Assembly: GCF_947489755.1 (NCBI RefSeq)
Contig: NZ_CANLFB010000015.1
Span: 42,429-106,428 of the forward strand
Direction of reading: 5' to 3'
DNA length: 64,000 nt
Source of the DNA: an uncultured Psychromonas sp.
GTDB lineage: Bacteria > Pseudomonadota > Gammaproteobacteria > Enterobacterales > Psychromonadaceae
Shown: positions 35,796-44,471 of the stretch, in pieces
Layout: each line of letters starts with the position of its first letter
Numbering within the stretch: the stretch's first letter is position 1
Translations under genes and position numbers: made by a program
Notes under the pieces: model-generated
Told to the model about the DNA's origin: nothing
Databases searched by the model: none
The model's input: the letters and a program-made list of their open reading frames with translations, nothing else

Positions 35796-36029
35796 TCCCA
35801 ATGCGATATAACCGAACGCATTGCCTAGCTCATATTCGTTGGTATCCCGATTAAAGGTTGACTCGATACTAGTGCCCTTGCCTTTATTCTCATAGCCAAC
35901 AAAGACTTAGGTATAACGGTAAGCTTCATTAATGCTTTTATCTAATCCCTTAAAGCTTAATACTTTGGTATAAAAATCGATAGATTGTTCAAGGTCGCTC
36001 ACCCTAAGCATAGTATGCAAGCATTTCAT
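35784..36029 (-). pseudogene. gloA: N-terminal remnant of lactoylglutathione lyase (gloA)
   Basis: From ATG 36029 (AGGAC upstream) the frame reads [20 protein letters not shown] and continues [12 protein letters not shown], then FVGYENKGKGT, STFNRDTNEYELGNAFGYIAL. This is clearly glyoxalase I. There is an in-frame TAA after AYRYT (about residue 40), and the frame ends at GVED-stop (35784-35786) where the EamA remnant takes over. The second half with the last metal ligands is missing. Confidence 0.85.
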
Positions 36030-36397
36030 TCAAGTCCTACTAACTAATGGTTGAATCATAACAAACGATAAAGATACAGAGACTCGCAGTAACAATAAAA
36101 TCATCAACTTTTATGATCATAATAATGAAAAATACCAAGGTAAGAGCATGGTAGCGCACACTTTATCAACATAAAGGTAAAAGTGATTTCTTAACGATAT
36201 AAATTAACCTTTCATTAACCTAGATGTAGTTAATATAGGTTAAATAGTATGTTGGTCATTTTTATATTAATTACATAACATTTTTATGCCAGAATTTGAT
36301 GTTAAAAAATAACCAGATACAGTGGCTGTTTATCGACAATAAAATCAATAAAGTAAATAGCCATTATCACCAAATGCCCTAAACAAAAAAGGATCAC
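36030..36397. other. intergenic region upstream of the YHYH gene
   Basis: AT-rich sequence. No gene or clear operator was seen; it presumably holds the YHYH promoter. Confidence 0.4.
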
Positions 36398-37480
36398 ATG
36401 ATGAGCTTAAACAAAAAGCGCATATTAACAGGACTAATTACCTTCAGTGCATTAGCTGCATTAGTAGGATGCAACAGTGAAACAGAAGTAAAAACTGATG
36501 CGTCTGAAGCAAAAAATACAGCGACAGGTGAAGTGAATAAGATATCTGAAGGAATCGACCTTTCAATGTTTAAAGAAGGTGCATTTATTGAGACACCTAA
36601 AATAGTAGATTGCACAACATCACAAGGGACAGAAACAACCTGTTATCAACTAGTGACCTCTGGCGCACCAGCCGGAAGAGAGCCGGGCCCATTTTGTCCA
36701 AGAACCACTAGCGATGGTCCAGAAGAAGGCGGAGGCTGGTTCAGTAAGGAAGGCTCTGGGGATTTAGTAGACATTACTGGTGAGTTTATTCTAAAACTAG
36801 ATGAGTACTATGAAGATGATAAATGGGCAGTTTACGACGCAGAAACCAATAAAGTACGTTATACCGCCACTAAAGCCGCTTGTTTAGGTGCAGCTCGCCC
36901 TGATGTTGAAGAACAATACAAACAAAACTGTATTGAATGTCAACTGTCTTATCTTGATGATGACTTTACAGAAACCTATTTAATTCCAATCACACCTATT
37001 CCAGCTAAAGACACCGCGGGTCGAGTACACACAGTAGGTATTGCACTTGATGGTGCAGAATTATCTGGTCCGGCGCCTGTTGATGCGATATTAGGTAGCT
37101 ACACCATTGCCGCTTTCGATGATTGTGGCGGGCATATCAACGTTCATCAAGGTTACCATTATCATTCAACAACTGGCTGTACAGACCAAACTGAAACGAC
37201 AGAGGATGGTCATGCACCGTTAATTGGTTACGCAGTAGATGGTTACGGTATTTATGCAATGAAAGACGCGGAAGGTAAAGAAGAGTCATTAGATGAATGT
37301 CGTGGCACAACAGATGACATTCGAGGTTATCATTACCATGCTGCAAGTCCGAGTGAAAACATGTTCATTGGATGTATGCACGGCGAAACTATAAAAACAG
37401 CAGGCGGACCGCCAGAAGGAGGTCCAGGTGATCATCAAGGTCCACCACCAGATGGTTCAACACCCCCTTTTTCTGAATAA
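36398..37480 (+). CDS. YHYH-domain lipoprotein
   Basis: This 360-aa protein has a lipoprotein signal (ALAALVGCNSE, Cys about 26). The YHYH domain shows both hallmark motifs, QGYHYHSTTGC and RGYHYHAASP. It has INVHQG and GYAVDGYGIYAMKDAEG between them, and several Cys pairs (CIECQLS, CGGHI). The C-terminus is rich in Pro and Gly (GGPPEGGPGDHQGPPP). YHYH proteins are envelope proteins of unknown function, often found near metal or redox genes. AAGGATC precedes ATG 36398. A small Cys-containing exported protein follows 17 bp later, so the two form an operon. Confidence 0.85.
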   Translation: MMSLNKKRILTGLITFSALAALVGCNSETEVKTDASEAKNTATGEVNKISEGIDLSMFKEGAFIETPKIVDCTTSQGTETTCYQLVTSGAPAGREPGPFCPRTTSDGPEEGGGWFSKEGSGDLVDITGEFILKLDEYYEDDKWAVYDAETNKVRYTATKAACLGAARPDVEEQYKQNCIECQLSYLDDDFTETYLIPITPIPAKDTAGRVHTVGIALDGAELSGPAPVDAILGSYTIAAFDDCGGHINVHQGYHYHSTTGCTDQTETTEDGHAPLIGYAVDGYGIYAMKDAEGKEESLDECRGTTDDIRGYHYHAASPSENMFIGCMHGETIKTAGGPPEGGPGDHQGPPPDGSTPPFSE

Positions 37481-37497
37481 TAGGAGTATCAACAATA

Positions 37498-37788
37498 ATG
37501 GCTAATACTCTTTTTAAAAGAATACTGTGTGGCTTTGCTACTTTCTTTTTAGCAACAAGTTTTGTACACGCTCACTCTGGCCCATTAAGTGAAATCGCGG
37601 TTAAAGCTTGTGATGTTAAATCTCGATCTCAATCTTGCCAATATGAAGATGGTCATCAAAATTTATACATTGGTAGTTGTCAATACATGTCAGAAACCTT
37701 GATGTGCGTTAGGAATCAACCCATTCAAAAAATCGAAACAGATAGCGTTAGCAAACAAGAAGCTAAAGATACGCACGAACAAAACTAA
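37498..37788 (+). CDS. small exported Cys-containing protein
   Basis: This 96-aa protein is not one I recognise by family. It has a signal peptide (LCGFATFFLATSFVHAHSG). The mature part has four Cys (KACDV, QSCQYEDGH, GSCQYM, LMCV) that could form two disulfides. The start after the signal, HSGPLSEIAVKACD, repeats the kind of His and Cys use seen in the YHYH protein next to it, suggesting a shared periplasmic partner or metal. AGGAG lies 12 bases before the ATG. Confidence 0.65.
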   Translation: MANTLFKRILCGFATFFLATSFVHAHSGPLSEIAVKACDVKSRSQSCQYEDGHQNLYIGSCQYMSETLMCVRNQPIQKIETDSVSKQEAKDTHEQN

Positions 37789-37892
37789 TGACAAAATATG
37801 GATGTGAATACATTAATTAACAATTTTTTGTATATTAAAAACACTTTTAGTCGTTATTATTTAAATTTAACACTATTATTGTTCTGACTATA

Positions 37893-37908
37893 AGTGACAG
37901 CGGTCACT
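37893..37908. promoter_or_regulatory. perfect 16-bp palindrome upstream of mscS
   Basis: AGTGACAGCGGTCACT is a perfect palindrome that also fits the CRP pattern (GTGA-N6-TCAC). It lies about 95 bp before the mscS start. Confidence 0.4.
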
Positions 37909-38002
37909 AGAAGCGCTGTTATTATAAATAAATACTGGATGTATTTGACATATTTCGGTACATTGTCAACTTTTTATGCACGTAAACACTAAGGATAGTA
38001 AA

Positions 38003-38812
38003 ATGAACCCAGAAGAGATGGTAGATTCGGTAACGAATATCGCCCTAGTATATGGACCTAAACTTATCGCAGCAGTGGTAGTTTGGATTATTGGTTCGTG
38101 GATTATTAAGTTGCTTTTAAGCGGCTTAAATAAAATCATGACAAAAAGTAATGTTGATGCTTCACTAAGACCGTTTTTAAATAGTCTTACAGGCATGATA
38201 CTGAAAGTGATGTTAGGTATTACTGTACTTGGCATGTTAGGTATCGAAATGACATCGTTTGTTGCTATTTTAGCAGCAGCAGGTTTAGCTGTTGGTATGG
38301 CATTATCAGGTACACTGCAAAACTTTGCAGGTGGTGTAATGATCTTGTTATTCAAACCTTTCAAAGTAGGTGATTTCATTGACGCACAGGGCCATGCTGG
38401 TTCAGTTAAAGAAATTCAAATCTTCAACACTATTTTAAAAACAGGTGATAACAAAACAATCATCCTACCAAATGGTGGTTTATCAACAGGTTCAATGACT
38501 AACTTTTCAACGGAAGAAAAACGTCGTGTAGATTGGACTATTGGTATTGCATACGGTGACGATATCGATAAAGCACGTGCTGTAATCAAAAGTATGTGTG
38601 ATGCAGATGCTCGTATATTAAAAGATCCTGAAGTAGTTATTGTTGTTTCTGCACTAGCTGATAGCTCAGTAAACTTTACTGTTCGTGCATGGGTACAAGC
38701 ACCAGATTACTGGGGCGTATTCTTTGACATGAATGAAAATGTATACAAAACATTTGCGACTGAAGGACTTAGTATTCCTTTCCCACAAATGGATGTACAT
38801 TTACACAAGTAA
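38003..38812 (+). CDS. mscS: small-conductance mechanosensitive channel MscS
   Basis: This 269-aa protein is close to E. coli MscS in length (286 aa). Three membrane helices are followed by the pore helix AILAAAGLAVGMALSGTLQNFAGGVMIL, with its Ala/Gly packing and the GMALS.TLQN.A.G pattern. The beta and alpha-beta vestibule (FKVGDFIDAQGHAGSVKEI, TIILPNGGLS, RRVDWTIGIAYG) comes next. It opens on membrane tension to release solutes during osmotic downshock. The start is ATG 38003; the in-frame ATG at 37976 adds nine residues without a better ribosome site. Confidence 0.94.
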   Translation: MNPEEMVDSVTNIALVYGPKLIAAVVVWIIGSWIIKLLLSGLNKIMTKSNVDASLRPFLNSLTGMILKVMLGITVLGMLGIEMTSFVAILAAAGLAVGMALSGTLQNFAGGVMILLFKPFKVGDFIDAQGHAGSVKEIQIFNTILKTGDNKTIILPNGGLSTGSMTNFSTEEKRRVDWTIGIAYGDDIDKARAVIKSMCDADARILKDPEVVIVVSALADSSVNFTVRAWVQAPDYWGVFFDMNENVYKTFATEGLSIPFPQMDVHLHK

Positions 38813-38834
38813 GCTAATTTAAACGCTTATTAAT

Positions 38835-38866
38835 AAGGTCGAATGTTAAGCATTAGGCCTTTTTTT
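38835..38866 (+). terminator. terminator after mscS
   Basis: AAGGTCGAATG pairs with CATTAGGCCTT (two inner mismatches) around TTAAG, followed by TTTTTT. It begins 23 bp past the stop. Confidence 0.7.
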
Positions 38867-39277
38867 ATGCCTAAAATAAACTTAATTATCTTTGATTGAA
38901 ATAAACTTAGCTTAATAATACCTGCTTATTTTACTTTGTTAGATCTCCCCTCTTAAAAACACCAACCAGTATTCAAAAATCTAGGCGTAAGTCTGGAAGA
39001 AATATGCATAAAAGAGAAAGAGTTAATAAGAAAATAGAATGATTAAATTAAAAAGTGAGCAGAATGTCATAGTTAGAAATTAATTATTAGAGACAGATAA
39101 TTAAAGGTAGATAATTAAGAACTGGTAATTAACGGTTACTGATGTTCATCGATTAATGATTAACGTTTCACAGTAATAGGGGGCCTTGTCTTTAGATGAA
39201 GTACTCATATCATATGATTAGCCAGAATGACTGGCAAAGTCAAACAGGCTAACCTGTAATAATTTAAACAATTATTA
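38867..39277. other. intergenic region between convergent genes
   Basis: No gene was seen. Around 39080-39150 there are drifting near-repeats of the type AGATAATTAA. No clear terminator for the minus-strand lipoprotein gene was recognised. Confidence 0.4.
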
Positions 39278-39859
39278 TTAAAGCGTGATACATTTTTCTG
39301 ATGATGGAGAATCACCAACGCTATTAGAAGCACTAATACGGTAACAATACGTTTCACCGCTTTGAAGGTCTAAATCATCATATGATGTGGTATTTTCAGC
39401 AACATAATAAGTGGTTTCATAATCAGTATCAGACGCGGTACGACGCTCAATAATAAATTCAACTTCATTATCAGAGTTATCATCCCATGTAATATTTAAA
39501 TTGACAGTTTCATCTTCAACAATAGGTGTAGAAACAAGTTCTTCATCCAATTCTGAATTAGCATCGTCAGGGATAATTAACTCGTCTTCTAAAGACTCTC
39601 CGCTTGGAATAGAGACAAAGATATCATCGGTATCTACACCCTCATCTGTTTCGTCTGTGACAACCGTATCTTCATCAATATTTTCTTCAGAAGATTCAAC
39701 GATAAGCTCTTCATCAGTAGTCACCTCTTCTACAGTCGATTCGTCAGATGTTTTTTCATCTACAACAGAGCTGCTAGAGCCAGAAGATCCACCACAGGCG
39801 TATAAGAAAGTTGAACATAATAATAGTGTTGTTCTAAATATGAGAGGTTTTAAAATCAT
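39278..39859 (-). CDS. acidic lipoprotein with a fibronectin type III domain
   Basis: This 193-aa protein has a lipobox LYAC ending at Cys22, followed by a Gly/Ser linker. A very acidic low-complexity stretch (about 30-105) is full of DE, VE and TDE words. One fibronectin III domain (about 108-193) shows LNITWDDNSDNEVEFIIERR, TTSYDDLDLQSGETYCYRISA and SVGDSP. It looks like a surface adhesion or matrix lipoprotein. The start is ATG 39859, ten bases after GGAG; a TTG at 39877 overlaps that site. A class I cyclic di-GMP riboswitch lies upstream, and a hairpin encloses the ribosome site, so second-messenger control is expected. Confidence 0.8.
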   Translation of the reverse strand: MILKPLIFRTTLLLCSTFLYACGGSSGSSSSVVDEKTSDESTVEEVTTDEELIVESSEENIDEDTVVTDETDEGVDTDDIFVSIPSGESLEDELIIPDDANSELDEELVSTPIVEDETVNLNITWDDNSDNEVEFIIERRTASDTDYETTYYVAENTTSYDDLDLQSGETYCYRISASNSVGDSPSSEKCITL

Positions 39860-39887
39860 CAGTTTTGTCTCCAACAAAATTGATGAT
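39855..39887 (-). promoter_or_regulatory. hairpin enclosing the ribosome site and start codon
   Basis: On the transcript ATCATCAATTTTGT pairs with ACAAAACTGATGAT (13 of 14 positions) around a 5-base loop TGGAG. The loop is the ribosome site and the 3' arm contains the ATG. It is a probable expression platform of the riboswitch, about 55 bases further upstream. Confidence 0.6.
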
Positions 39888-39941
39888 CCAGAAATTTTTT
39901 ATATATATAACAGAAGAAAAACAAAGAGAGGTATGTTGTAT

Positions 39942-40030
39942 CATTGCCTCGGTAACTCCGCTGCCATTGACGTTAGTCTACAGGCCGGTGGTTTTGCGTA
40001 TTAAGGTTTCCCTTAACTTGCCTTTTTCTA
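39942..40030 (-). ncRNA. class I cyclic di-GMP riboswitch (GEMM-I)
   Basis: Read on the minus strand the RNA has AAGGCAAG, a GAAA tetraloop stem AAGGGAAACCTT, then TACGCAAAACCACCGGCCT, a variable stem, and GCAGCGGAGTTACCGAGGC. This order and these conserved words are those of GEMM-I aptamers such as V. cholerae Vc2 (ACGCAAAGCC-CCGGCCU...GUAGCGGGGUUACCGA). It lies in the 5' leader of the FnIII lipoprotein gene. It binds cyclic di-GMP. Confidence 0.9.
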
Positions 40031-40242
40031 GCTAATAATATTTGAATTACTGAATCAAGTGCATAGATGCGTTAGTGCATTAGATCGTTTATAAATTAAT
40101 TAACTCTGATTATAGAGATAGAATGATAAAACACAAAGAATTAGTTCGTTTTATAATCAAAAAGTAGTATATAAAGAAAACAAACATCATAATAAATACA
40201 TTGTTTGCTTCTCAATAAAATTTATTACCCTAATACTAACGT

Positions 40243-41097
40243 CTATTTTATCGCCTTTTTATTAAGATAATAATTAAGTAATAGGGCAACTAACATGATC
40301 GCTGCACCAATACTCAGCCGCAATAGATTAGCGTCTTTGTTCCAAATAATAACATTGACCGCAATACCAGCAGGAATCAATAAGTTATTCATTATTGCAA
40401 GTGTTCCTATGTTGACTAAAGTCGCACCTTTATTCCAGCCAAAATAACCTAAACCTGAAGCAATGGTGCCTAAATATATAAGAACTCCCCATTGTGTGCT
40501 GGTTGTTGGTAACTTATCTGCGTTACCAAATAAAAGATAACAAAGCGTAGCCACACAAAGCGCGCCGACAAAGAACCACCCAAAGACAGTTTTATGGTCA
40601 ATAGTGCTATTAAGCATTAAACGACTATAAGCAACCTGCCCTATCGCAAAGCAAATGTTCGCACCTTGTACTAATAACAAACCAAACCAAAAATCTGAAT
40701 TAATATTTTCATAACGTATCGCAATTGCCCCAAATACAGCAATCACAGCGACCAGTAGAAATTGAGGATTAAAACGTTTACTCATCACATCGTTTAATAA
40801 AGTCACATAAATTGGCGTCATGACAGTGAAAAGTAATACCTCAGGGACCGATAAATACAAGAAAGAGTGATAATAAAAGATATACATCATCCCTAACTGA
40901 ACAGCCCCAATTAACATAATTTTAAAGGCCACTTTACGTGGTATTTGTTTGATTTTTAGGAAAGGTAAAAACAATAATGTCGCCAATGCAATGCGTATAA
41001 ATACACTAAACCAAGCATCGACTTGTCCTGCTAAATAAACGCCAATCAAGCTAAATGAGAAAGCCCAAAGCAACGTCACTGATAATAAATAACCCAT
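40243..41097 (-). CDS. EamA/DMT-family transporter
   Basis: This 284-aa protein has ten predicted helices in two EamA repeats (VSVTLLWAFSFSLIGVYL; FGLLLVQGANICFAIGQVAYSRLM). It carries the PE..LFTVMTPIYVTLLND segment typical of the carboxylate/amino-acid/amine exporter branch. It should export a metabolite from the cytoplasm; the substrate is unknown. GGAT six bases before ATG 41097 favours this start over 41109. It differs from the second EamA gene at 60222. Confidence 0.88.
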   Translation of the reverse strand: MGYLLSVTLLWAFSFSLIGVYLAGQVDAWFSVFIRIALATLLFLPFLKIKQIPRKVAFKIMLIGAVQLGMMYIFYYHSFLYLSVPEVLLFTVMTPIYVTLLNDVMSKRFNPQFLLVAVIAVFGAIAIRYENINSDFWFGLLLVQGANICFAIGQVAYSRLMLNSTIDHKTVFGWFFVGALCVATLCYLLFGNADKLPTTSTQWGVLIYLGTIASGLGYFGWNKGATLVNIGTLAIMNNLLIPAGIAVNVIIWNKDANLLRLSIGAAIMLVALLLNYYLNKKAIK

Positions 41098-41465
41098 ACA
41101 AAAATCCATTTTAAATAATTAGGGCGCACAGTTTACCGCATCTATTGAAAACAGCTAGTACATTGAAATCGTGGGTTTAGATGAGTTATAAAATCAATCT
41201 AGATTCAATCTGTATATAGTGGGGAACCGCTGATGTTTACCAAGTAAAATAAGCTTTAATCTAAAACGGGAGATCTTTAATACAAAGTAAAATATTAATT
41301 CATATACTGGCACTAGCGACAAAGATATTCTGATGTGATGGTTGTTCGCTATGCTAACAAAGAGAGAGAATTTTAATGGCTGGCCATTTAAAGAGTAAAG
41401 TAAAGAGAAACGATACATATAAATGACCAGATTATCCTAATGAGTCAGGTCTGTAGGGGTTAAAT
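41098..41465. other. intergenic region, no gene seen
   Basis: About 370 bp. Open stretches exist on the minus strand, but no conserved protein pattern is visible. Confidence 0.35.
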
Positions 41466-42032
41466 TTAGCTACTTAACACCATCGCAATAAATAACACAA
41501 CACTCAAAGAAGCAGAAACAATAGTTAGCTGGCGTAGTTTTGGTAACTGCAAAGCAAGAATAAAACCTGAGATGAGTATTAACAATAGCCCAACAGCGAA
41601 AGCAGTCGCATAGACTTTAAAGGGTGTTCCTCCTTTTGCTTTATGCAATTGTACAAATTGTCGATACCAACTAGTCTCTTCTATTGTTAGTGTCGCCATT
41701 AATGGCTGAAATGTAGGCGCTAAAATAACATTAAGGTTTGAACCACTCCATTCGAGCTGAAAAACTGAACCCATTTTTTTGATTTTAGCTTTACCCGATG
41801 GCATCGCCACATCTTGTTTTTTCAATTCATTTTTTGCGAGTGTAACCAATTCTGTCAAATCACCTTGAATCGGCTCTTTAAGCTGTAATTCCTGAGTCGT
41901 TGTTTCATAACCCCCTTTTATCCCCCAGGTATAAAGCGCGCCTGTTACAAAAAACATGATTGCCACTGGTAAAATAAAAGCGGCGAGTAATGTATGCGCT
42001 TTAATTAAGAATGAACGATTTATTTTTTCCAT
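41466..42032 (-). CDS. PepSY-associated membrane protein
   Basis: This 188-aa protein has a first helix AHTLLAAFILPVAIMFFVTGALYTW, a periplasmic segment of about 90 residues with a degenerate PepSY-like fold, and two C-terminal helices (FAVGLLLILISGFILALQ; IVSASLSVVLFIAMVL). The His before the first helix and FVQLHKAKGG before the next resemble PepSY_TM proteins tied to iron reduction or siderophore use. The function is not proven. GAGGAAA precedes the ATG. Confidence 0.75.
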   Translation of the reverse strand: MEKINRSFLIKAHTLLAAFILPVAIMFFVTGALYTWGIKGGYETTTQELQLKEPIQGDLTELVTLAKNELKKQDVAMPSGKAKIKKMGSVFQLEWSGSNLNVILAPTFQPLMATLTIEETSWYRQFVQLHKAKGGTPFKVYATAFAVGLLLILISGFILALQLPKLRQLTIVSASLSVVLFIAMVLSS

Positions 42033-42904
42033 TAGTCATTTCCTCTGTTTCTTTTTATTATTATTTATGCGTCTGTAGAACAACTGATTTTCAGCCCACG
42101 GGTTTAAATCAGCGAGCACAGTAATTCACATTTAATTGAGATTCAATGCGTTTTTATATTTTTATAACTTATTGATTAAATTAGGTCTAGATTGATTTTA
42201 TGAGGAGAGAATATTGAGATTATCTAGCATAAACCTAGCTATTAGATGATAAAGATGAGACGTTCTTTTTTAAAAAATTAAAGGTGTTAATGTTTATTAA
42301 AAAATATTCGCATTATTTGAAAAAAAAATTTATTAAGTTCAGAGTAAAATTTATAATAATGAATTAACATCATAAAAAATGCCTATATCTATAAAAACAT
42401 ATAGATTTAACAAATAGTTTAGATTTGGAAGAGATAATTCCCCCCCATTTACTTTGTATTCTTTTCACTTTCATGAGCCTTACTAAAACAACTACAGATA
42501 GTTTCCCAATTAGTGCCTTGCAACTAATTCACATTGTCCATTCTATTTAATTAAACTTAACTCGCCCCCACAATTATACAATAAAATCAAAGGTTTAAAT
42601 TTAAAATAACAATGCAGTATATCCGAGTTTCAAATTACTTTTTTATTTGCTAATCCATTAACAAAGTTAAAGTTATCCGCATAATCCAATTAGTCACTCC
42701 CAACCAAAAAATCAATATAAAACATAATAAAACACATTAAAAAAGTAATAAACTATCACAAATTAAGCATAAAAGTTTAAATCACTGTTTACTATTCTCG
42801 TATTTTCAGGTTACATTAACACCCATTAAGTGATAACGATACTTAATATCAGTAAATAAAAAGAGATAACCACTTTAGAAACTACTTAAAAAAGGAATTG
42901 CAAA
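42033..42904. other. 870-bp AT-rich intergenic region
   Basis: This long gap has homopolymer runs and no coding or RNA pattern that I can support. Its right part must hold the promoter of the beta-helix gene. Confidence 0.4.
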
Positions 42905-44119
42905 ATGAGCGTTTTTACACCGAATAAAATAATGACAGCTATAGCAACTATCGTTTTTACATCAAGTGTTTATGCTGCTGATGGTATTAATAGTTCAACG
43001 GGGTATGCAGAAAATTATACTGTTACTGGTGATGAAATGTTATTAGATTTTGATGATGTTTCATGGAACGTGGTTAACGTGGATACGGAAAGTGAATTAG
43101 AAGATGCTTTAGAAGATGCAAGTGCAGGTGATAAAATTATCATTGCACCTGGCACCTATACTGGTAATTTTAAATTGAATGTAGGTGGTACAAAAAATAA
43201 ACCTATTTGGATTACCGGTAAAACTTATCTTGATATGCCGATACTTGATGGTGATGATTATAACAATGGTACAGTATTAGCCATCGATGGTGCAGATGAT
43301 TCTGATGACCAAGGCATTAGCTATATTTATATTGAGAAGATTGAAGTCACCAATGCGAGAACAGGTATATCGCTCGATCAGGCTGATTATGTCACCATTG
43401 ATAATGTTGAAGTTTACGACGTAGGTCAATCAGGTATTCATCTCCGAGATGGAAGCTCCTATAATATTGTTCAGGACTCGTACGTCCATGATACCGGCCT
43501 TTATAACGTAAAATATGGTGAAGCAATCTACATTGGTTCTGATTACACGAAGTGGGATGATACCGGCTCCAGTTCAAATACTTACGATCCAGCGACAGAT
43601 TATAATCAAATCCTAAGCAATACGCTTGGCCCTAATGTAACAGCTGAACATGTCGATATTAAAGAAGGCTCTTCTTACGCTTATATCATTGGTAATACCT
43701 TCGATGCTGAAGGTATGAATGACATTATTAATGGTGGTTTAAGCTTTATCGACTTTAAAGGCAACTATGCTGAAGCGGCTTACAACACAGGCGATCAAAA
43801 TGAGAATAAATATTTTGAAAACGCATTTGAAATAAATGAAAAATCAAACGGTTGGGGTTATAACAACGATATTCATGATAATTCACTAAGCTTTGATGAT
43901 GAATATTATGATGAAGACAAGGTATCAGTCACATTAACGTTAGCGCTTGGCTCTGGCGGTTCTGCTTACAGTGAGTCAACGACCAAGTCTATTTCGCCTG
44001 ACCATTGGGTAGTGGAAAATAACGTTGATGACTCTGATTACACCAATCAAGTTTCAGATAATGACCGAGATCCAGATGACGAAGACAAGATGTATACAGG
44101 TGATTTAACTGAATACTAA
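42905..44119 (+). CDS. secreted right-handed parallel beta-helix protein
   Basis: This 404-aa protein has a signal peptide ending in SVYA-AD. From about 60 to 310 it shows parallel beta-helix rungs: ELEDALEDASAGDKIIIAPGTY, NKPIWITGKT, ISYIYIEKIEVTNARTGISL, YVTIDNVEVYDVGQSGIHL, SYNIVQDSYVHDTG, YAYIIGNTFDAEGMNDIINGG. The opening AGDKIIIAPGTYTG is shared with chondroitinase-B and alginate-lyase-like families and with DUF1565 proteins. Catalytic residues are not certain. It may cut or bind an acidic marine polysaccharide. The protein is rich in Asp. AAGGAAT precedes the ATG and a strong terminator follows. Confidence 0.82.
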   Translation: MSVFTPNKIMTAIATIVFTSSVYAADGINSSTGYAENYTVTGDEMLLDFDDVSWNVVNVDTESELEDALEDASAGDKIIIAPGTYTGNFKLNVGGTKNKPIWITGKTYLDMPILDGDDYNNGTVLAIDGADDSDDQGISYIYIEKIEVTNARTGISLDQADYVTIDNVEVYDVGQSGIHLRDGSSYNIVQDSYVHDTGLYNVKYGEAIYIGSDYTKWDDTGSSSNTYDPATDYNQILSNTLGPNVTAEHVDIKEGSSYAYIIGNTFDAEGMNDIINGGLSFIDFKGNYAEAAYNTGDQNENKYFENAFEINEKSNGWGYNNDIHDNSLSFDDEYYDEDKVSVTLTLALGSGGSAYSESTTKSISPDHWVVENNVDDSDYTNQVSDNDRDPDDEDKMYTGDLTEY

Positions 44120-44130
44120 TTCTTATAGCG

Positions 44131-44158
44131 AATGCCGCCACTGAGGCGGCATTTTTAT
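44131..44158 (+). terminator. rho-independent terminator after the beta-helix gene
   Basis: AATGCCGCC and GGCGGCATT form a perfect 9-bp GC-rich stem around ACTGA, followed by TTTATTATT. It begins 12 bp past the stop. Confidence 0.92.
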
Positions 44159-44159
44159 T

Positions 44160-44471
44160 ATTTAACCTGTAGTAAATAGTTATCAATAATTATATTGCTG
44201 TTGAATATTATTGTTAAACAATAGACTCATTGTAATTAACCTGATTTGTTGACGATTTATCAGCCTGATGCAAGTTCAACCGTCTCTTTAGAAGCTAATG
44301 AAACTTGGGTTACCACCGCACCGAGCACAGGTCGAATACTCTTATGATTGATGATGAACATTTATGACTTCACCATCAATAAGGTGCCCTACTACTTGTA
44401 CTATGAAAATCTCCATGTCGCTAATGATACCAATTCACTTAACTTTCTATAATACCAACTCACTTAATTTT
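44160..44471. other. intergenic region with a coding-like remnant and a 23-bp duplication
   Basis: From about 44262 a plus-strand frame reads SLEANETWVTTAPSTGRILL, one stop, then YDFTINKVPYYLYYENLHV, which looks like decayed coding sequence of unknown family. ATACCAATTCACTTAACTTT (44427-44449) is repeated with two changes at 44452-44474. The second copy covers the stop of the transaminase gene. Confidence 0.4.

Noticed and set aside
39501..40004. 167-codon plus-strand frame rich in Ser, opposite the FnIII lipoprotein and riboswitch
   Set aside because: It is the complement of the Asp/Glu-rich repeat and of a structured RNA. It has no independent support.
41194..41418. 74-codon minus-strand frame in the gap after the EamA gene
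   Set aside because: No ribosome site, signal or family pattern. The composition fits AT-rich intergenic DNA.
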